From Lachnospiraceae bacterium AD3010 (GTDB lineage: Bacteria > Bacillota > Clostridia > Lachnospirales > Lachnospiraceae), in contig JHWU01000010.1 of the NCBI GenBank assembly GCA_000622025.1, forward strand, positions 82,354-146,353: a DNA stretch of 64,000 nt, written 5' to 3'. The number at the start of each line of letters is the position of its first letter. Within the stretch, counting starts at the first letter, position 1. The notes below the pieces were generated by a model. That model saw only the letters and a list, made by a program, of their open reading frames with translations. It had not been told where the DNA came from and ran no database searches. Position numbers and translations under genes: made by a program. Shown in pieces: positions 31,601 to 39,347 of this stretch.

Positions 31601-34530
31601 GCGATGACGGAGAAAGCCTGAAGCTGAAGGATGAAAACTACAGCGATTATTATTTATCCATATCCCATACGAAGGGCATCACGGTTTCAAATGAACAGGA
31701 CAACAAAGTGGAAGGGCTGAATGATTTTGGCCAGATGGCTTACATTCCTGTCAAAAATACAGAGGTTGAAAAAATCACGCTCAGTGAAGCGGTGACAGAT
31801 GCAGTTGCCTGGGAAGAGGAGAAGAAATTACAACAGATAGAAGCAGAAAGAAAGGAGGCTGAAAAGAAGAGAGCCGAGCAGTTTGACAGGTCCGTAAAGC
31901 TGCTCTTTAACGATATCTTCAAAGGCCGGGGACTGCTTTTGGACACATTTAAGGATCTTAATACGGAATTCAAATCCGAGAAAAAGGAATCTGTAAGCTA
32001 TAACAGGCTGCGTTCGGCTTTAGAAAGGGTCAGAATGATATCCGAGAGGGTCGGGGATCCGGAAAGTGTCTTCCGTTCCGGAGAGCTTATGGATGCCATG
32101 ACAGCTCTCTCGGAGACTGCAAACAGCTACTATGACCTTCACAGGGGCCATCAGTATACTGACAGGGGTGAAAAGCGGAGAAAGGCCTGTGACACAATAA
32201 GAGAGCTGGTAAGCGAATTTTATGACAGGCTTGATATGAATACCGGAGGAAAGGGCTTAGGCAATGTGACCGAGAACAAGCTTCCGGAGGGTGTCACCGA
32301 AAAGGAGATAAAGAAGTCCGGAGAAAAGCTTCAGGAGCTTTACAAAAATTACGAGAACTGGAAGGAGCATTTTGCGGCACGCGAGGGCTGTGACCGTGCA
32401 AATATACGGGATAAAGCTGCTTTATTTTCCTCATATGAACGTTATATCGAGATCTACAAAGCAAGCCATTCAATTAAGAAGCGCCCGAAGGAGATAGACG
32501 AGATCATCAGGGTGGCTGCATTCTACAAGGTTCAGAACAGCGCCATTGAAAGATTCGAAGATATGCGGACGGGCTTTGATGATACTCTTTTGAAGCTTGC
32601 GATCATGCATGTCGATGCAATGGACAATAGACAGAAGCCGGAAAAGACTCTGGAGAAAAGGGATACGGATAAGGACCTGTCCACGGATCAGATAAAGGCC
32701 ATCGATGCGATCGACCAGTGGTTTTTAAGAAATTCCCAAAACGCAGGTCTGATGGGCTGGGCAGTGGGAGCGAAGAACCATAACTCGGAGGCTGTGTCAG
32801 CACTTCTAGGAAAGACCAGAAGGGAAAGGCTTTTTATCTACTACCTTATAGAAAGCGGGAAGCGTAAAAATCCCGAGATGTTTGACGTATACAGCTCACA
32901 GACGGAGTATATTCCCGATCTGAATAAATTCAAGAAGCAGATGCTGGCAACGGGATTCAAGGTGCTCTCCCACTTAAGCGGAGAGTATGTGGCCATGAAC
33001 AAGCTGTCCGATGCAATCCAGGCAAACAGGGAATACAAGGATCTGATCATGGAATGCACAGAGCCGGTGGCCGTAGATAAGTCGGTTAAGCTCGAGGATC
33101 TGAAAAAGGATAAGATAGCCTATCGTACATATATGCTGGGAGAGGTTTTCCAGAGCGCAAAGGCATACAGGGATAAGGCAGCACAGTATCTGAAGAAGAA
33201 AAAGAAGAAGGATGCAAAGGCGGAGGCGGAGCTTAATGCACTGAAGGAAAAGGCGGCTTCGGATCTTAAAGAGCTGATCGCTGCGGACACGGCTGTGGGA
33301 GAGGCGGAAAGCTACGGTGGGATCACGGAACAGGGCACAAAGAAATCCGCCGCGCTTTACTCCGTGAAAAGCAATAATGCCGGAGATCTCTCCAATAATA
33401 CGAAATATCTCACTCAATACGGTACCAAGGCAGCCCAGAACGCAGGCACGGTTGTTGAGGGGGTTGTGGATGGAGTTGATCTGGTGGAGAAGGGCATCGA
33501 AAAGGTGATCCCCTCCGCAGATTTGAAGGGCTGGAAATTAAAGGACAGTACACTGGCGACTACGGATTTCTTTGGCGGAACCGTTACAGCCTCGGGAATA
33601 AGCGCTGTGGGCAGTCTGCTGACGGCAATAGTCGGTATTTACAATCTTTCCAAGTCGTCTTCGGGAATGCATGCCGGAGATATCGGGGCAAATGTTGTCA
33701 GGATAATTAATTCCGCAGCCAGTGCCACGACAACCGTATGGAAGGGAGTGGAGGCAACACAGCAGTACGTTTCCGCAACCGATACGGTCCTTAACGGAGC
33801 GGTGAGCGTTTCTCCGGCGCTGAAGATCGCAGGCACGGTAACAGCCGGCGTCGGTACCGGTCTCGAGTCCTACAATACCATAACGGGGCTCCTGGATTGC
33901 CGGAATGCTTCGAAGGCCTCAAAGTATCTTAAGAAAAAAGCCGAAGCGAATAAAGACAGCGGGAAGGATAAGTATGAAAAGAACATGCTTAAGGTGTCGA
34001 AGGATATAAGTTCCAGAAAGGCCAAAACAGGAGGATTTAATTTCGTTGCTTCCGGGATGAGCCTCGCGGGACTGTTCATACCGGTATTCGGAGCGGCGAT
34101 CTCCCTGACAGGAGCGGGGCTTACCCTGGCTTCGGGAGTAGTCAATATCTTTGGCATCGATCTGAAAAAGATAAGAAAAACCATGTTCGATTCCTATTTC
34201 TGCTTTGAGGAATACCTGAAAAAGGCTGTTCTTGTTATGGAGTCCAAGGGAGAGAAGGTCTACGATATGAAGGTATTCAGGAGGCGTATGAGGAGGACGC
34301 TCTCTGCCGCCGCAGGCTTTTCAAGTGTGGAATCCGCCTGTGACCATATCGGAAAAAGGTACGCTGACTATATCTGCACAAAGCTCTTCGGGGACGAGGG
34401 TGAAAGGACAACTGACGAAAACGAGAGAAAGGCTTATATTCAGCTTATAAAGAGCTTCGGACTGCCCTACAGTGAGGAAAAGAAGATCCCCGCGGCAGCT
34501 TCTCTTGCAAGAAAGATGAACGGCAGATAA
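28672..34530 (+). CDS. Giant multidomain protein: alpha/beta hydrolase + C39/papain-like protease + hydrophobic C-terminus
   Basis: 1952 residues, start after AAGGAG, no signal peptide. Domain 1 (about 60-450) is an alpha/beta hydrolase: nucleophile elbow 'GHSRG' with Ser274, 'QNDPVPG' with Asp310 and 'SDHGVNLD' with His378 form a plausible lipase triad. Then a coiled coil and a Glu/Lys/Ala-rich linker (646-734). Domain 2 (about 740-960) looks like a C39/papain-type cysteine protease: Gln753, Cys758 in 'NNCYCCVGAAMLNQF', His914 in 'PHYVTITGI', Asp930 in 'IYDPY'. A helical region follows (about 1060-1600). Glycine-rich hydrophobic segments lie at about 1633-1659, 1710-1735 and 1789-1828, then a charged tail. 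This is the look of a delivered toxin or effector (inference). Cotranscribed with GNAT and YbjN-like genes. Confidence 0.85.
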   Translation: MCDKQKTQERVQTPIQVSEEQQRRVEDSRYVIRRMDESQYYSEAKKISDNVHENYIRRNVRDAIIKNLGRERYAAFDGLMIQGEGVDDEESIALHHAAGSKLALEGEDVIEFNVAGSGYMNYRLPQKGISGYGSADDFKEEKKARWYNKNKLLTWTKLAKTESSIEEYNDANIEQNKKIEEIYGKKLEYSLKGRKMNHIRKKESVNVKGAGKTRFYLRGPNTSNTGKYSEDNLEEYILELGKQTLKNKLETWDWLSDEELRSVKPVNIIIQGHSRGAVAAGLGAMRLKKWISDTYPSLLHMVKFQLIQNDPVPGDYENFGNNAKIDHLGAKDKKSRYMPLGEDAETTVVYSIHTQYPLLFTPQYVKNAKRIILTASDHGVNLDKRDESQDKVTRATYLAEKNGQVEAFRSTGLNELDEGVYIADDRNNLIKIRSLEEYDSVARTLLSGVKSQKSRHEILRKAVAAWFSGYEERKLKEKEDKKTSTKPVTDKEAANREKLRNELTSLTTPVQLKKVQEEKEKLDKMPQDSPKQAEEYLKKKEKYLKAKKSGLINYINWLYDQKGSFINKTRRDYLNKLIALSYQLEKFYGGFASEKRQEKIASLAKEVRQYAGIDNLDSFLPAYLKRELYLGSEKKLRAFLVMPALKEEAEEKKAEEKNAVPEKKEEEKSAEEKKAAPEDAEEKKIEEEKAAGEKAEEVKPAEEKEIEAEKQAEVKAEEKAEEKAEKKKEELQELPFAKYDVQISGLDKAFETQDINNCYCCVGAAMLNQFISKKKGYKSVIKHCTQYDLRSFRPEVRKFDPANKAGLGEEVYHGVVREIDQFAGAGKHSFGNLFDMGDFMFDRLSKEGIENVMLNRILLNVSKIDEKKKDDPVEQQKVETRVKNYRSMFADKINEILSGGSVAGVYITEGKNPHYVTITGIRGDELTIYDPYEYKGKPYTVKIDELVKPGRSLDVSWLSDMKPAEDLKKEYPNLELGDDGESLKLKDENYSDYYLSISHTKGITVSNEQDNKVEGLNDFGQMAYIPVKNTEVEKITLSEAVTDAVAWEEEKKLQQIEAERKEAEKKRAEQFDRSVKLLFNDIFKGRGLLLDTFKDLNTEFKSEKKESVSYNRLRSALERVRMISERVGDPESVFRSGELMDAMTALSETANSYYDLHRGHQYTDRGEKRRKACDTIRELVSEFYDRLDMNTGGKGLGNVTENKLPEGVTEKEIKKSGEKLQELYKNYENWKEHFAAREGCDRANIRDKAALFSSYERYIEIYKASHSIKKRPKEIDEIIRVAAFYKVQNSAIERFEDMRTGFDDTLLKLAIMHVDAMDNRQKPEKTLEKRDTDKDLSTDQIKAIDAIDQWFLRNSQNAGLMGWAVGAKNHNSEAVSALLGKTRRERLFIYYLIESGKRKNPEMFDVYSSQTEYIPDLNKFKKQMLATGFKVLSHLSGEYVAMNKLSDAIQANREYKDLIMECTEPVAVDKSVKLEDLKKDKIAYRTYMLGEVFQSAKAYRDKAAQYLKKKKKKDAKAEAELNALKEKAASDLKELIAADTAVGEAESYGGITEQGTKKSAALYSVKSNNAGDLSNNTKYLTQYGTKAAQNAGTVVEGVVDGVDLVEKGIEKVIPSADLKGWKLKDSTLATTDFFGGTVTASGISAVGSLLTAIVGIYNLSKSSSGMHAGDIGANVVRIINSAASATTTVWKGVEATQQYVSATDTVLNGAVSVSPALKIAGTVTAGVGTGLESYNTITGLLDCRNASKASKYLKKKAEANKDSGKDKYEKNMLKVSKDISSRKAKTGGFNFVASGMSLAGLFIPVFGAAISLTGAGLTLASGVVNIFGIDLKKIRKTMFDSYFCFEEYLKKAVLVMESKGEKVYDMKVFRRRMRRTLSAAAGFSSVESACDHIGKRYADYICTKLFGDEGERTTDENERKAYIQLIKSFGLPYSEEKKIPAAASLARKMNGR

Positions 34531-34603
34531 TGTTTGAAACTAAGCTTAAAACTTGCTTTGGAGCCGTTTAATTTAGCGGCACATATACGGAATGGAGGGC
34601 AAG

Positions 34604-35158
34604 ATGGATATCGGGAAGACAATGAAGGAAAGACAGGAGCTTATGGAAAGATTAAAGGACTCCCTTCAGAAGGAGCTTGTTGCCTGTGAGATCAGGGAGG
34701 CGGAAGAGGAGGGTGAGCCGGAGATCCTGAGGGTCCTATTTGATGAGCTGGGACAGGATAATGAGGAAGGAGTTCTCGGGGAATTCTATTTTCTGCCGCC
34801 GTTCTCTGAGGAGGACGAGGTACAGCATTTTTCGGCAGTACTGACAATCTCGGACCGGATCGACAAGAATAAGCTGCCGGAGCTTTTTGAAATGATGTCA
34901 TACATTAATTTCAGGATACCCTGCGGGAGCTTCTCCATTGACAGGGAGCAGGAGCTTATTGTTTACCGGCTGACAACTCCCCTTTCCGCGGAGATGGAAA
35001 AGGAAGAGCTTTTTGGTGAGATGAATATCTGTATGACCAATGCCCTGGTCGCTGCCGATATGTATCTGGATCTCCTCTTAAGGATCAATGCAGGAGAGGC
35101 AGGGATAAAGGATGTGATAGCGGAGATGGAAGGTGAAGACGATCAGGATGAGGAGTAA
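34604..35158 (+). CDS. YbjN-like protein (type III secretion chaperone-like fold)
   Basis: 184 residues from the ATG at 34604, 4 bases after GGAGGG; the ATG at 34592 lies on that ribosome binding site. Strongly acidic, especially the end ('EGEDDQDEE'). The pattern 'SDRIDKNKLPELFEMMSYINFRIP', 'GSFSIDREQELIVYRLTTPL' and a final helix 'TNALVAADMYLDLLL' is that of YbjN domains, which share the fold of type III secretion chaperones. Sitting 73 bp after the 1952-residue protein, it is a candidate chaperone or immunity partner for it (inference). The 3' end overlaps the convergent murP stop by 16 bases. Confidence 0.72.
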   Translation: MDIGKTMKERQELMERLKDSLQKELVACEIREAEEEGEPEILRVLFDELGQDNEEGVLGEFYFLPPFSEEDEVQHFSAVLTISDRIDKNKLPELFEMMSYINFRIPCGSFSIDREQELIVYRLTTPLSAEMEKEELFGEMNICMTNALVAADMYLDLLLRINAGEAGIKDVIAEMEGEDDQDEE

Positions 35159-36576
35159 ACATCATCGATTCTTTTTTCATCCACACCGAAGAACCAGGTC
35201 AGAAGAAATCCTCCGGCGTATGCGAAGAGCATAGCTATCACGTACTGGAGCTGATGCCCCGGTTCCACGATAAGGAGCCCGAAGAGCCCGGAAACTCCCT
35301 GGGATACTGTTCCGATATGAAGAAGAGATGCGGCAGCGCCTCCGAAGCCGGAGCCGAGACAGGCCGTTATAAAGCTTCTGCCTAAGGGAAGCGTGACAGC
35401 ATACATAAGGGGTTCACCGATACCAAGTATTCCTACGGGAATAGAATCACGGATGAATCCCTTAAGCTTTTGGTTTTTTGTCTTAAGATAAAGTGCCAGT
35501 CCTGCACCTACCTGTCCGCCGCCCGCCATCATAAGGATAGGATAAAGGTAGTTTATACCACCGGTGGGACCTGCGGGGTCATTTAACATGGCATGTATCG
35601 GTGTCAGTGCCTGATGGAGACCGACGGCAACCAGAGGGAGGAAGCCCGCAGAAAGGATAAAGCCACCCACTACTCCCAATCTTCCGTATACAAAGTCCAT
35701 TACCAAATAGATGCCCTTTGTAAGTACTGCTCCAAGGGGCTGTATCAGGGCAACGATGGCAACGGCACCTATTATCAGTACCAGAAGGGGGCTGATAAAG
35801 GTGTCGATCATATCCGGCATTACCTTCCGGATCTTTTTTTCGAGCAGGGCAAATACCACTCCGGCTATCAGTGCTGCGAGGAGTCCTCCATTAGAAGGGT
35901 TATATACCGCACCCGTCATCGGAAGGATTATCTGACTGTCACCCGAAGCTGCGAGGAGCGGCATTGCTGGGTTGACAATGCAGATAGCACCGGCCAGGCC
36001 TCCGAGGATCGGAGAACCGCCGAACTCCCGGGCAGCATTATATCCTACAAAGACAGGAAGATAGGCAAACAGTGCCCATCCCATAGTGCGGATACATTCA
36101 TACCACCAGATACCTGTGAAAACCCCGCCGGTTGACACATTGATCACGTTTGTAAGTCCGTTTATAAGTCCGGCAGCTATGATACCGGGAAGCAGCGGAA
36201 CAAAGATATTTGCTATCCTTTTCAGGAAATTCTGAAGCGGTTTATCGTATTTAGCTTTATTTGCTTCCTTATTTTCCCTTGCTGCCTGTGAAACATCCTC
36301 TTTAACGGCTGCTTTTGTAATACCTGTAAGGGAAGAGAAAGCATCAAAAACCTTATTAACCTTGCCGGGGCCGAAAACAATCTGTACAGTATCTGATTCC
36401 ACAACACCCAGAACACCGTCAATGCCCTTAAGGCCTTCGATATCAACCTTTGACCTGTCTCTGACTCCGACCCGCAGTCTCGTCATACAGGACTCATTGC
36501 TCCTGATATTATCCTTCCCGCCAAGTTTTTCAAGAAGTTTAATGCTGATCTCCCTAAAGTCCATACTTTCTCTCAT
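35143..36576 (-). CDS. murP: PTS system EIIBC, N-acetylmuramic acid type (MurP-like)
   Basis: 477 residues. EIIB (about 5-90) has the phosphocysteine in 'NESCMTRLRV' (Cys30); EIIC (about 115-470) has some ten membrane spans with 'LPGIIAAGLINGLTN' and 'GLHQALTPIHAMLN', and 'GIGEPLMYAVTLPLG' holding the conserved G-I-x-E-P sugar site. No EIIA is fused, so it depends on an external one, as for E. coli MurP. Adjacent murQ (5 bp apart) indicates MurNAc as substrate: uptake gives MurNAc-6-phosphate. Start supported by GAGGAG, which lies over the end of murQ. Confidence 0.88.
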   Translation of the reverse strand: MRESMDFREISIKLLEKLGGKDNIRSNESCMTRLRVGVRDRSKVDIEGLKGIDGVLGVVESDTVQIVFGPGKVNKVFDAFSSLTGITKAAVKEDVSQAARENKEANKAKYDKPLQNFLKRIANIFVPLLPGIIAAGLINGLTNVINVSTGGVFTGIWWYECIRTMGWALFAYLPVFVGYNAAREFGGSPILGGLAGAICIVNPAMPLLAASGDSQIILPMTGAVYNPSNGGLLAALIAGVVFALLEKKIRKVMPDMIDTFISPLLVLIIGAVAIVALIQPLGAVLTKGIYLVMDFVYGRLGVVGGFILSAGFLPLVAVGLHQALTPIHAMLNDPAGPTGGINYLYPILMMAGGGQVGAGLALYLKTKNQKLKGFIRDSIPVGILGIGEPLMYAVTLPLGRSFITACLGSGFGGAAASLLHIGTVSQGVSGLFGLLIVEPGHQLQYVIAMLFAYAGGFLLTWFFGVDEKRIDDVYSSS

Positions 36577-36581
36577 AAAAT

Positions 36582-37478
36582 TTACTCCTCTATTGCGGCT
36601 CCAACTCTCCCGTTAACAGCAGCTAATCTCTTCCTTGCCTCTTCACAGCTTATCCCGAGTATGATCATAACTATCGCTGTTTTTACTTCGCCCTCTGCTT
36701 CCTTCAGTACCTCCGCTGCCTTTTCTTTGGAACAGCCGGTGGCCTCTATGAGAATATTAAGGGCTCTCGCTTTAAGCTTCTCATTGGTCTTCTGGACATC
36801 GACCATAAGATTCTGATACACCTTGCCGATCCCCACCATGCTTCCCGTGGATATCATATTAAGTATCATCTTCTGGGCGGTACCGGCCTTCAGCCTGGTG
36901 GATCCGGTAAGGATCTCGGGGCCCGTCACGGCCTCGATGGCAAGGCCAGCCTCCTTCCCGATCTCCGAGTCTTTTGTACAGGCTATGGAAACGGTATGGC
37001 ATCCGATCTGATCTGCATACCTTAGTCCGTATATCACATAGGGAGTTCTTCCGCTTGCTGCAAGGCCTATGACCAGATCCCTTTTTTCAAGTCCGATAGC
37101 CTCAAGATCCTGTCTGCAAAGATCAGGGCTGTCCTCAGCCCCTTCAACTGCTTTAAGAATCGCCCTTTCTCCGCCGGCAATAAGCCCTATAACCCTGCCT
37201 TCTGGCACTCCGAAGGTCGGAGGACACTCTGCAGCATCGAGTACACCAAGCCTTCCGCTGGTTCCGGCACCAAGGTAGATGATCCTTCCTCCTTTTTCAA
37301 GGCTTTCGGTTCCGAGTCTGATGGCTTCGGCGATCCTGGGAAGTACCTCCTTAACCGCCCTGACCGTATTTTCGTCTTCCAGGTTCATAACCCTTGCTAT
37401 CTCAAGGGCAGACATCCGGTCAAGATTCATCGTGTTCGGGTTTCTATGCTCTGTGGTGAGTCCGGAGAGCTCTGTCAT
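36582..37478 (-). CDS. murQ: N-acetylmuramic acid 6-phosphate etherase
   Basis: 298 residues of the SIS-domain MurQ family, which cleaves the lactyl ether of MurNAc-6-phosphate to give GlcNAc-6-phosphate and D-lactate. The N-terminus 'LTTEHRNPNTMNLDRMSALEI' and 'GRIIYLGAGTSGRLGVLDAAECPPTFG' are highly typical, with the catalytic Glu in 'GAEDSPDL' and the product-binding block 'STRLKAGTAQKMILNMIST'. It is first in the operon with murP and serves recycling or scavenging of peptidoglycan sugar. Start follows AGGAGACA in 'aggaaaggagacataatg'. Confidence 0.96.
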   Translation of the reverse strand: MTELSGLTTEHRNPNTMNLDRMSALEIARVMNLEDENTVRAVKEVLPRIAEAIRLGTESLEKGGRIIYLGAGTSGRLGVLDAAECPPTFGVPEGRVIGLIAGGERAILKAVEGAEDSPDLCRQDLEAIGLEKRDLVIGLAASGRTPYVIYGLRYADQIGCHTVSIACTKDSEIGKEAGLAIEAVTGPEILTGSTRLKAGTAQKMILNMISTGSMVGIGKVYQNLMVDVQKTNEKLKARALNILIEATGCSKEKAAEVLKEAEGEVKTAIVMIILGISCEEARKRLAAVNGRVGAAIEE

Positions 37479-37667
37479 TATGTCTCCTTTCCTGAATAAA
37501 GATCCACAGACTTATTCTACCACAACCTAACAGTTTTTAGCGATATAATGAGCAGGGAACGGTTTTGACAAAGAGGGAGGACGAGGTTATGCTTGAAGCA
37601 AACGGATCCCCCGTGCATGGTAAGAATACCGGCGTTTAGGGATGGTTTTTGGGAAGGGAAAGAATTT

Positions 37668-38126
37668 ATGACTCGAAGAGAAGCAGCAATGGCTAATTTT
37701 AAGAAGGGATATAATTGCTCGCAGTCGGTTGTACTGGCATTTGAGGATATGCTTCCTGTTGAAAAGAGAGATCTTTCAAAAATGGCCTCGTCCTTCGGAG
37801 GGGGGATGGGAAGGCTCCGGGAGGTATGCGGTGCTGTCAGCGGAATGTTTATTGTGGCAGGCTTTCTGTACGGATATGACGGACCTGAAGACGGAAACGC
37901 AAAGGCCGGTCACTATGCCAGGATACAGGAGCTTGCACACAGCTTTGAGGAAAGACAGGGCTCCATAGTCTGCCGTGAGCTTTTGGGACTTGATGTCCGC
38001 CATGATGCTCCGCAGCCTGAAAAGCGGACAGCAGAGTACTATAAGAAGCGCCCCTGTGAGGAGTTAGTGGGAGAAGCAGCCGGTATCCTTGAAGAATATA
38101 TAAGGAATAACCCGGTTTCGGACTGA
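37668..38126 (+). CDS. C_GCAxxG_C_C family protein
   Basis: 152 residues from the ATG at 37668, preceded by GGGAAGGGAAAG; the in-frame ATG at 37593 would add an uncharacteristic leader. The family signature is visible as Cys in 'GYNCSQSVVLAF', 'REVCGAVSGMF', 'SIVCRELLG' and 'RPCEELV'. This small redox-looking family is common in anaerobes, and the spaced Cys suggest a metal or cluster site, but no activity is established. A TATAAT lies at 37544-37549. It is followed 20 bp later by the adenine methylase gene. Confidence 0.9.
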   Translation: MTRREAAMANFKKGYNCSQSVVLAFEDMLPVEKRDLSKMASSFGGGMGRLREVCGAVSGMFIVAGFLYGYDGPEDGNAKAGHYARIQELAHSFEERQGSIVCRELLGLDVRHDAPQPEKRTAEYYKKRPCEELVGEAAGILEEYIRNNPVSD

Positions 38127-38146
38127 GTGTCCCCGGGGATAAGGTT

Positions 38147-39148
38147 ATGAATTATATCGGCTCAAAGTATTCATTACTGGATTTTTTGCAGGAGACAATA
38201 GAAGGCGTGACCGGCTATAAGACAGGGGATCCCTATGTATTTGCCGATCTTTTCGCAGGTACGGGAATAGTCGGGCGGACCTTTAAGCAGAACGGCTGCA
38301 GTGTGATCGCCAATGATATTCAGCACTATAGCTTTAGCTTAAATAAGCATTTTATCGAAAACGTTCCGGAAATGGACGATAGTCTCCTGGAGCATTTTAA
38401 TTCATTGGAACCCAGAAAAGGCTTTGTGTATATGAATTACTGCAGCGGGTCGGGCTCCGGGAGAAATTACTTTTCCGATGAAAACGGGATGAGATGCGAT
38501 GCGGTCCGCATGGAGCTGGAGGAGCTCAGAAGTAAGGGAGAGATAGACGAAGGAACCTATTTCTACTATCTTGCCAGCCTTATAGATTCCATAGACAGAT
38601 ATGCAAATACCGCATCGGTTTACGGAGCATTTCTTAAAAAAATAAAAAATACGGCGAAAAGACCCTTTTTTCTGGAGCTTCTGCCGGTCATAGTCGGAAA
38701 AAAGGGAAAGGTATATAACGAGGATATCAATGAACTGGTAAAAAGGATCTCCGGGGACGTTCTGTATCTGGATCCGCCGTATAATACCAGACAATACTGC
38801 GCAAATTATCATGTTCTGGAGACAATTTCAAGATATGATGCCCCGGAGCTTTCGGGAGTGACGGGTCTAAGGGATCTGTCCCGTCAGAAAAGCAGGTTCT
38901 GCTCAAAGAAAAGGGCTTTGGAAGCATTGGATGATCTGATAAGAAATGCGGATTTCAGTTATATTTTTCTAAGCTACAATAACGAAGGTATTTTGAAGCT
39001 TGATTCGATAAAAGAGATAATGTCCCGATATGGAGATTATTCCTTCTTTACAAGGGAATACAGAAGATTCAAGGCAGATAAGGATGCAAACAGAAATATC
39101 GCGGCTGATTCAACGACCGAGTATCTTCACTGTCTGAAAAAGGGATGA
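38147..39148 (+). CDS. DNA adenine N6-methyltransferase, D12 class, orphan
   Basis: 333 residues. Motif X 'YIGSKYSLLDFL' at the N-terminus, motif I 'FADLFAGTGIVG' (SAM binding, about 32-43), and motif IV 'DPPY' at 209-212 in 'YLDPPYNTRQYCANYHVLE', the order of D12-class adenine methylases such as Dam and FokI-type enzymes. It methylates the N6 of adenine in a short site that cannot be predicted by eye. No restriction endonuclease gene is beside it, so it may be regulatory or anti-restriction rather than half of a restriction-modification system. Confidence 0.93.
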   Translation: MNYIGSKYSLLDFLQETIEGVTGYKTGDPYVFADLFAGTGIVGRTFKQNGCSVIANDIQHYSFSLNKHFIENVPEMDDSLLEHFNSLEPRKGFVYMNYCSGSGSGRNYFSDENGMRCDAVRMELEELRSKGEIDEGTYFYYLASLIDSIDRYANTASVYGAFLKKIKNTAKRPFFLELLPVIVGKKGKVYNEDINELVKRISGDVLYLDPPYNTRQYCANYHVLETISRYDAPELSGVTGLRDLSRQKSRFCSKKRALEALDDLIRNADFSYIFLSYNNEGILKLDSIKEIMSRYGDYSFFTREYRRFKADKDANRNIAADSTTEYLHCLKKG

Positions 39149-39249
39149 TAAAATATCATAGTCCGGGTTCTGCTTCCGGAGGACAGAATGCCGCTGCGAA
39201 GGAGCTTATATTAAAGCTGTTCCCCGGAAAAAAGGTGACATGGTCATAA
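39145..39249 (+). CDS. Possible 34-residue protein coupled to the methylase
   Basis: An ATG overlaps the methylase stop (ATGA at 39145-39148) and opens 'MIKYHSPGSASGGQNAAAKE' ending in a basic segment before TAA at 39247. Overlap start-stop and lack of stops suggest it could be translated; nothing else supports it. It may also be the remnant of a larger gene. The rest of the 39149-39347 stretch shows no clear promoter or terminator. Confidence 0.3.
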   Translation: MIKYHSPGSASGGQNAAAKELILKLFPGKKVTWS

Positions 39250-39347
39250 AGGGAAATTGTGTGAGGCAGTCTTGTATGTCCTGATACATAAGTGTATTAT
39301 TCAGATATATTTCAGGAAGTGCTTATGGAAGAGGTAAGAGAAATTCA

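Noticed and set aside
38147..39148. Adenine methylase as part of a restriction-modification or phage-defence island
   Set aside because: No endonuclease, helicase or other defence gene is next to it; flanking genes are metabolic or signalling.
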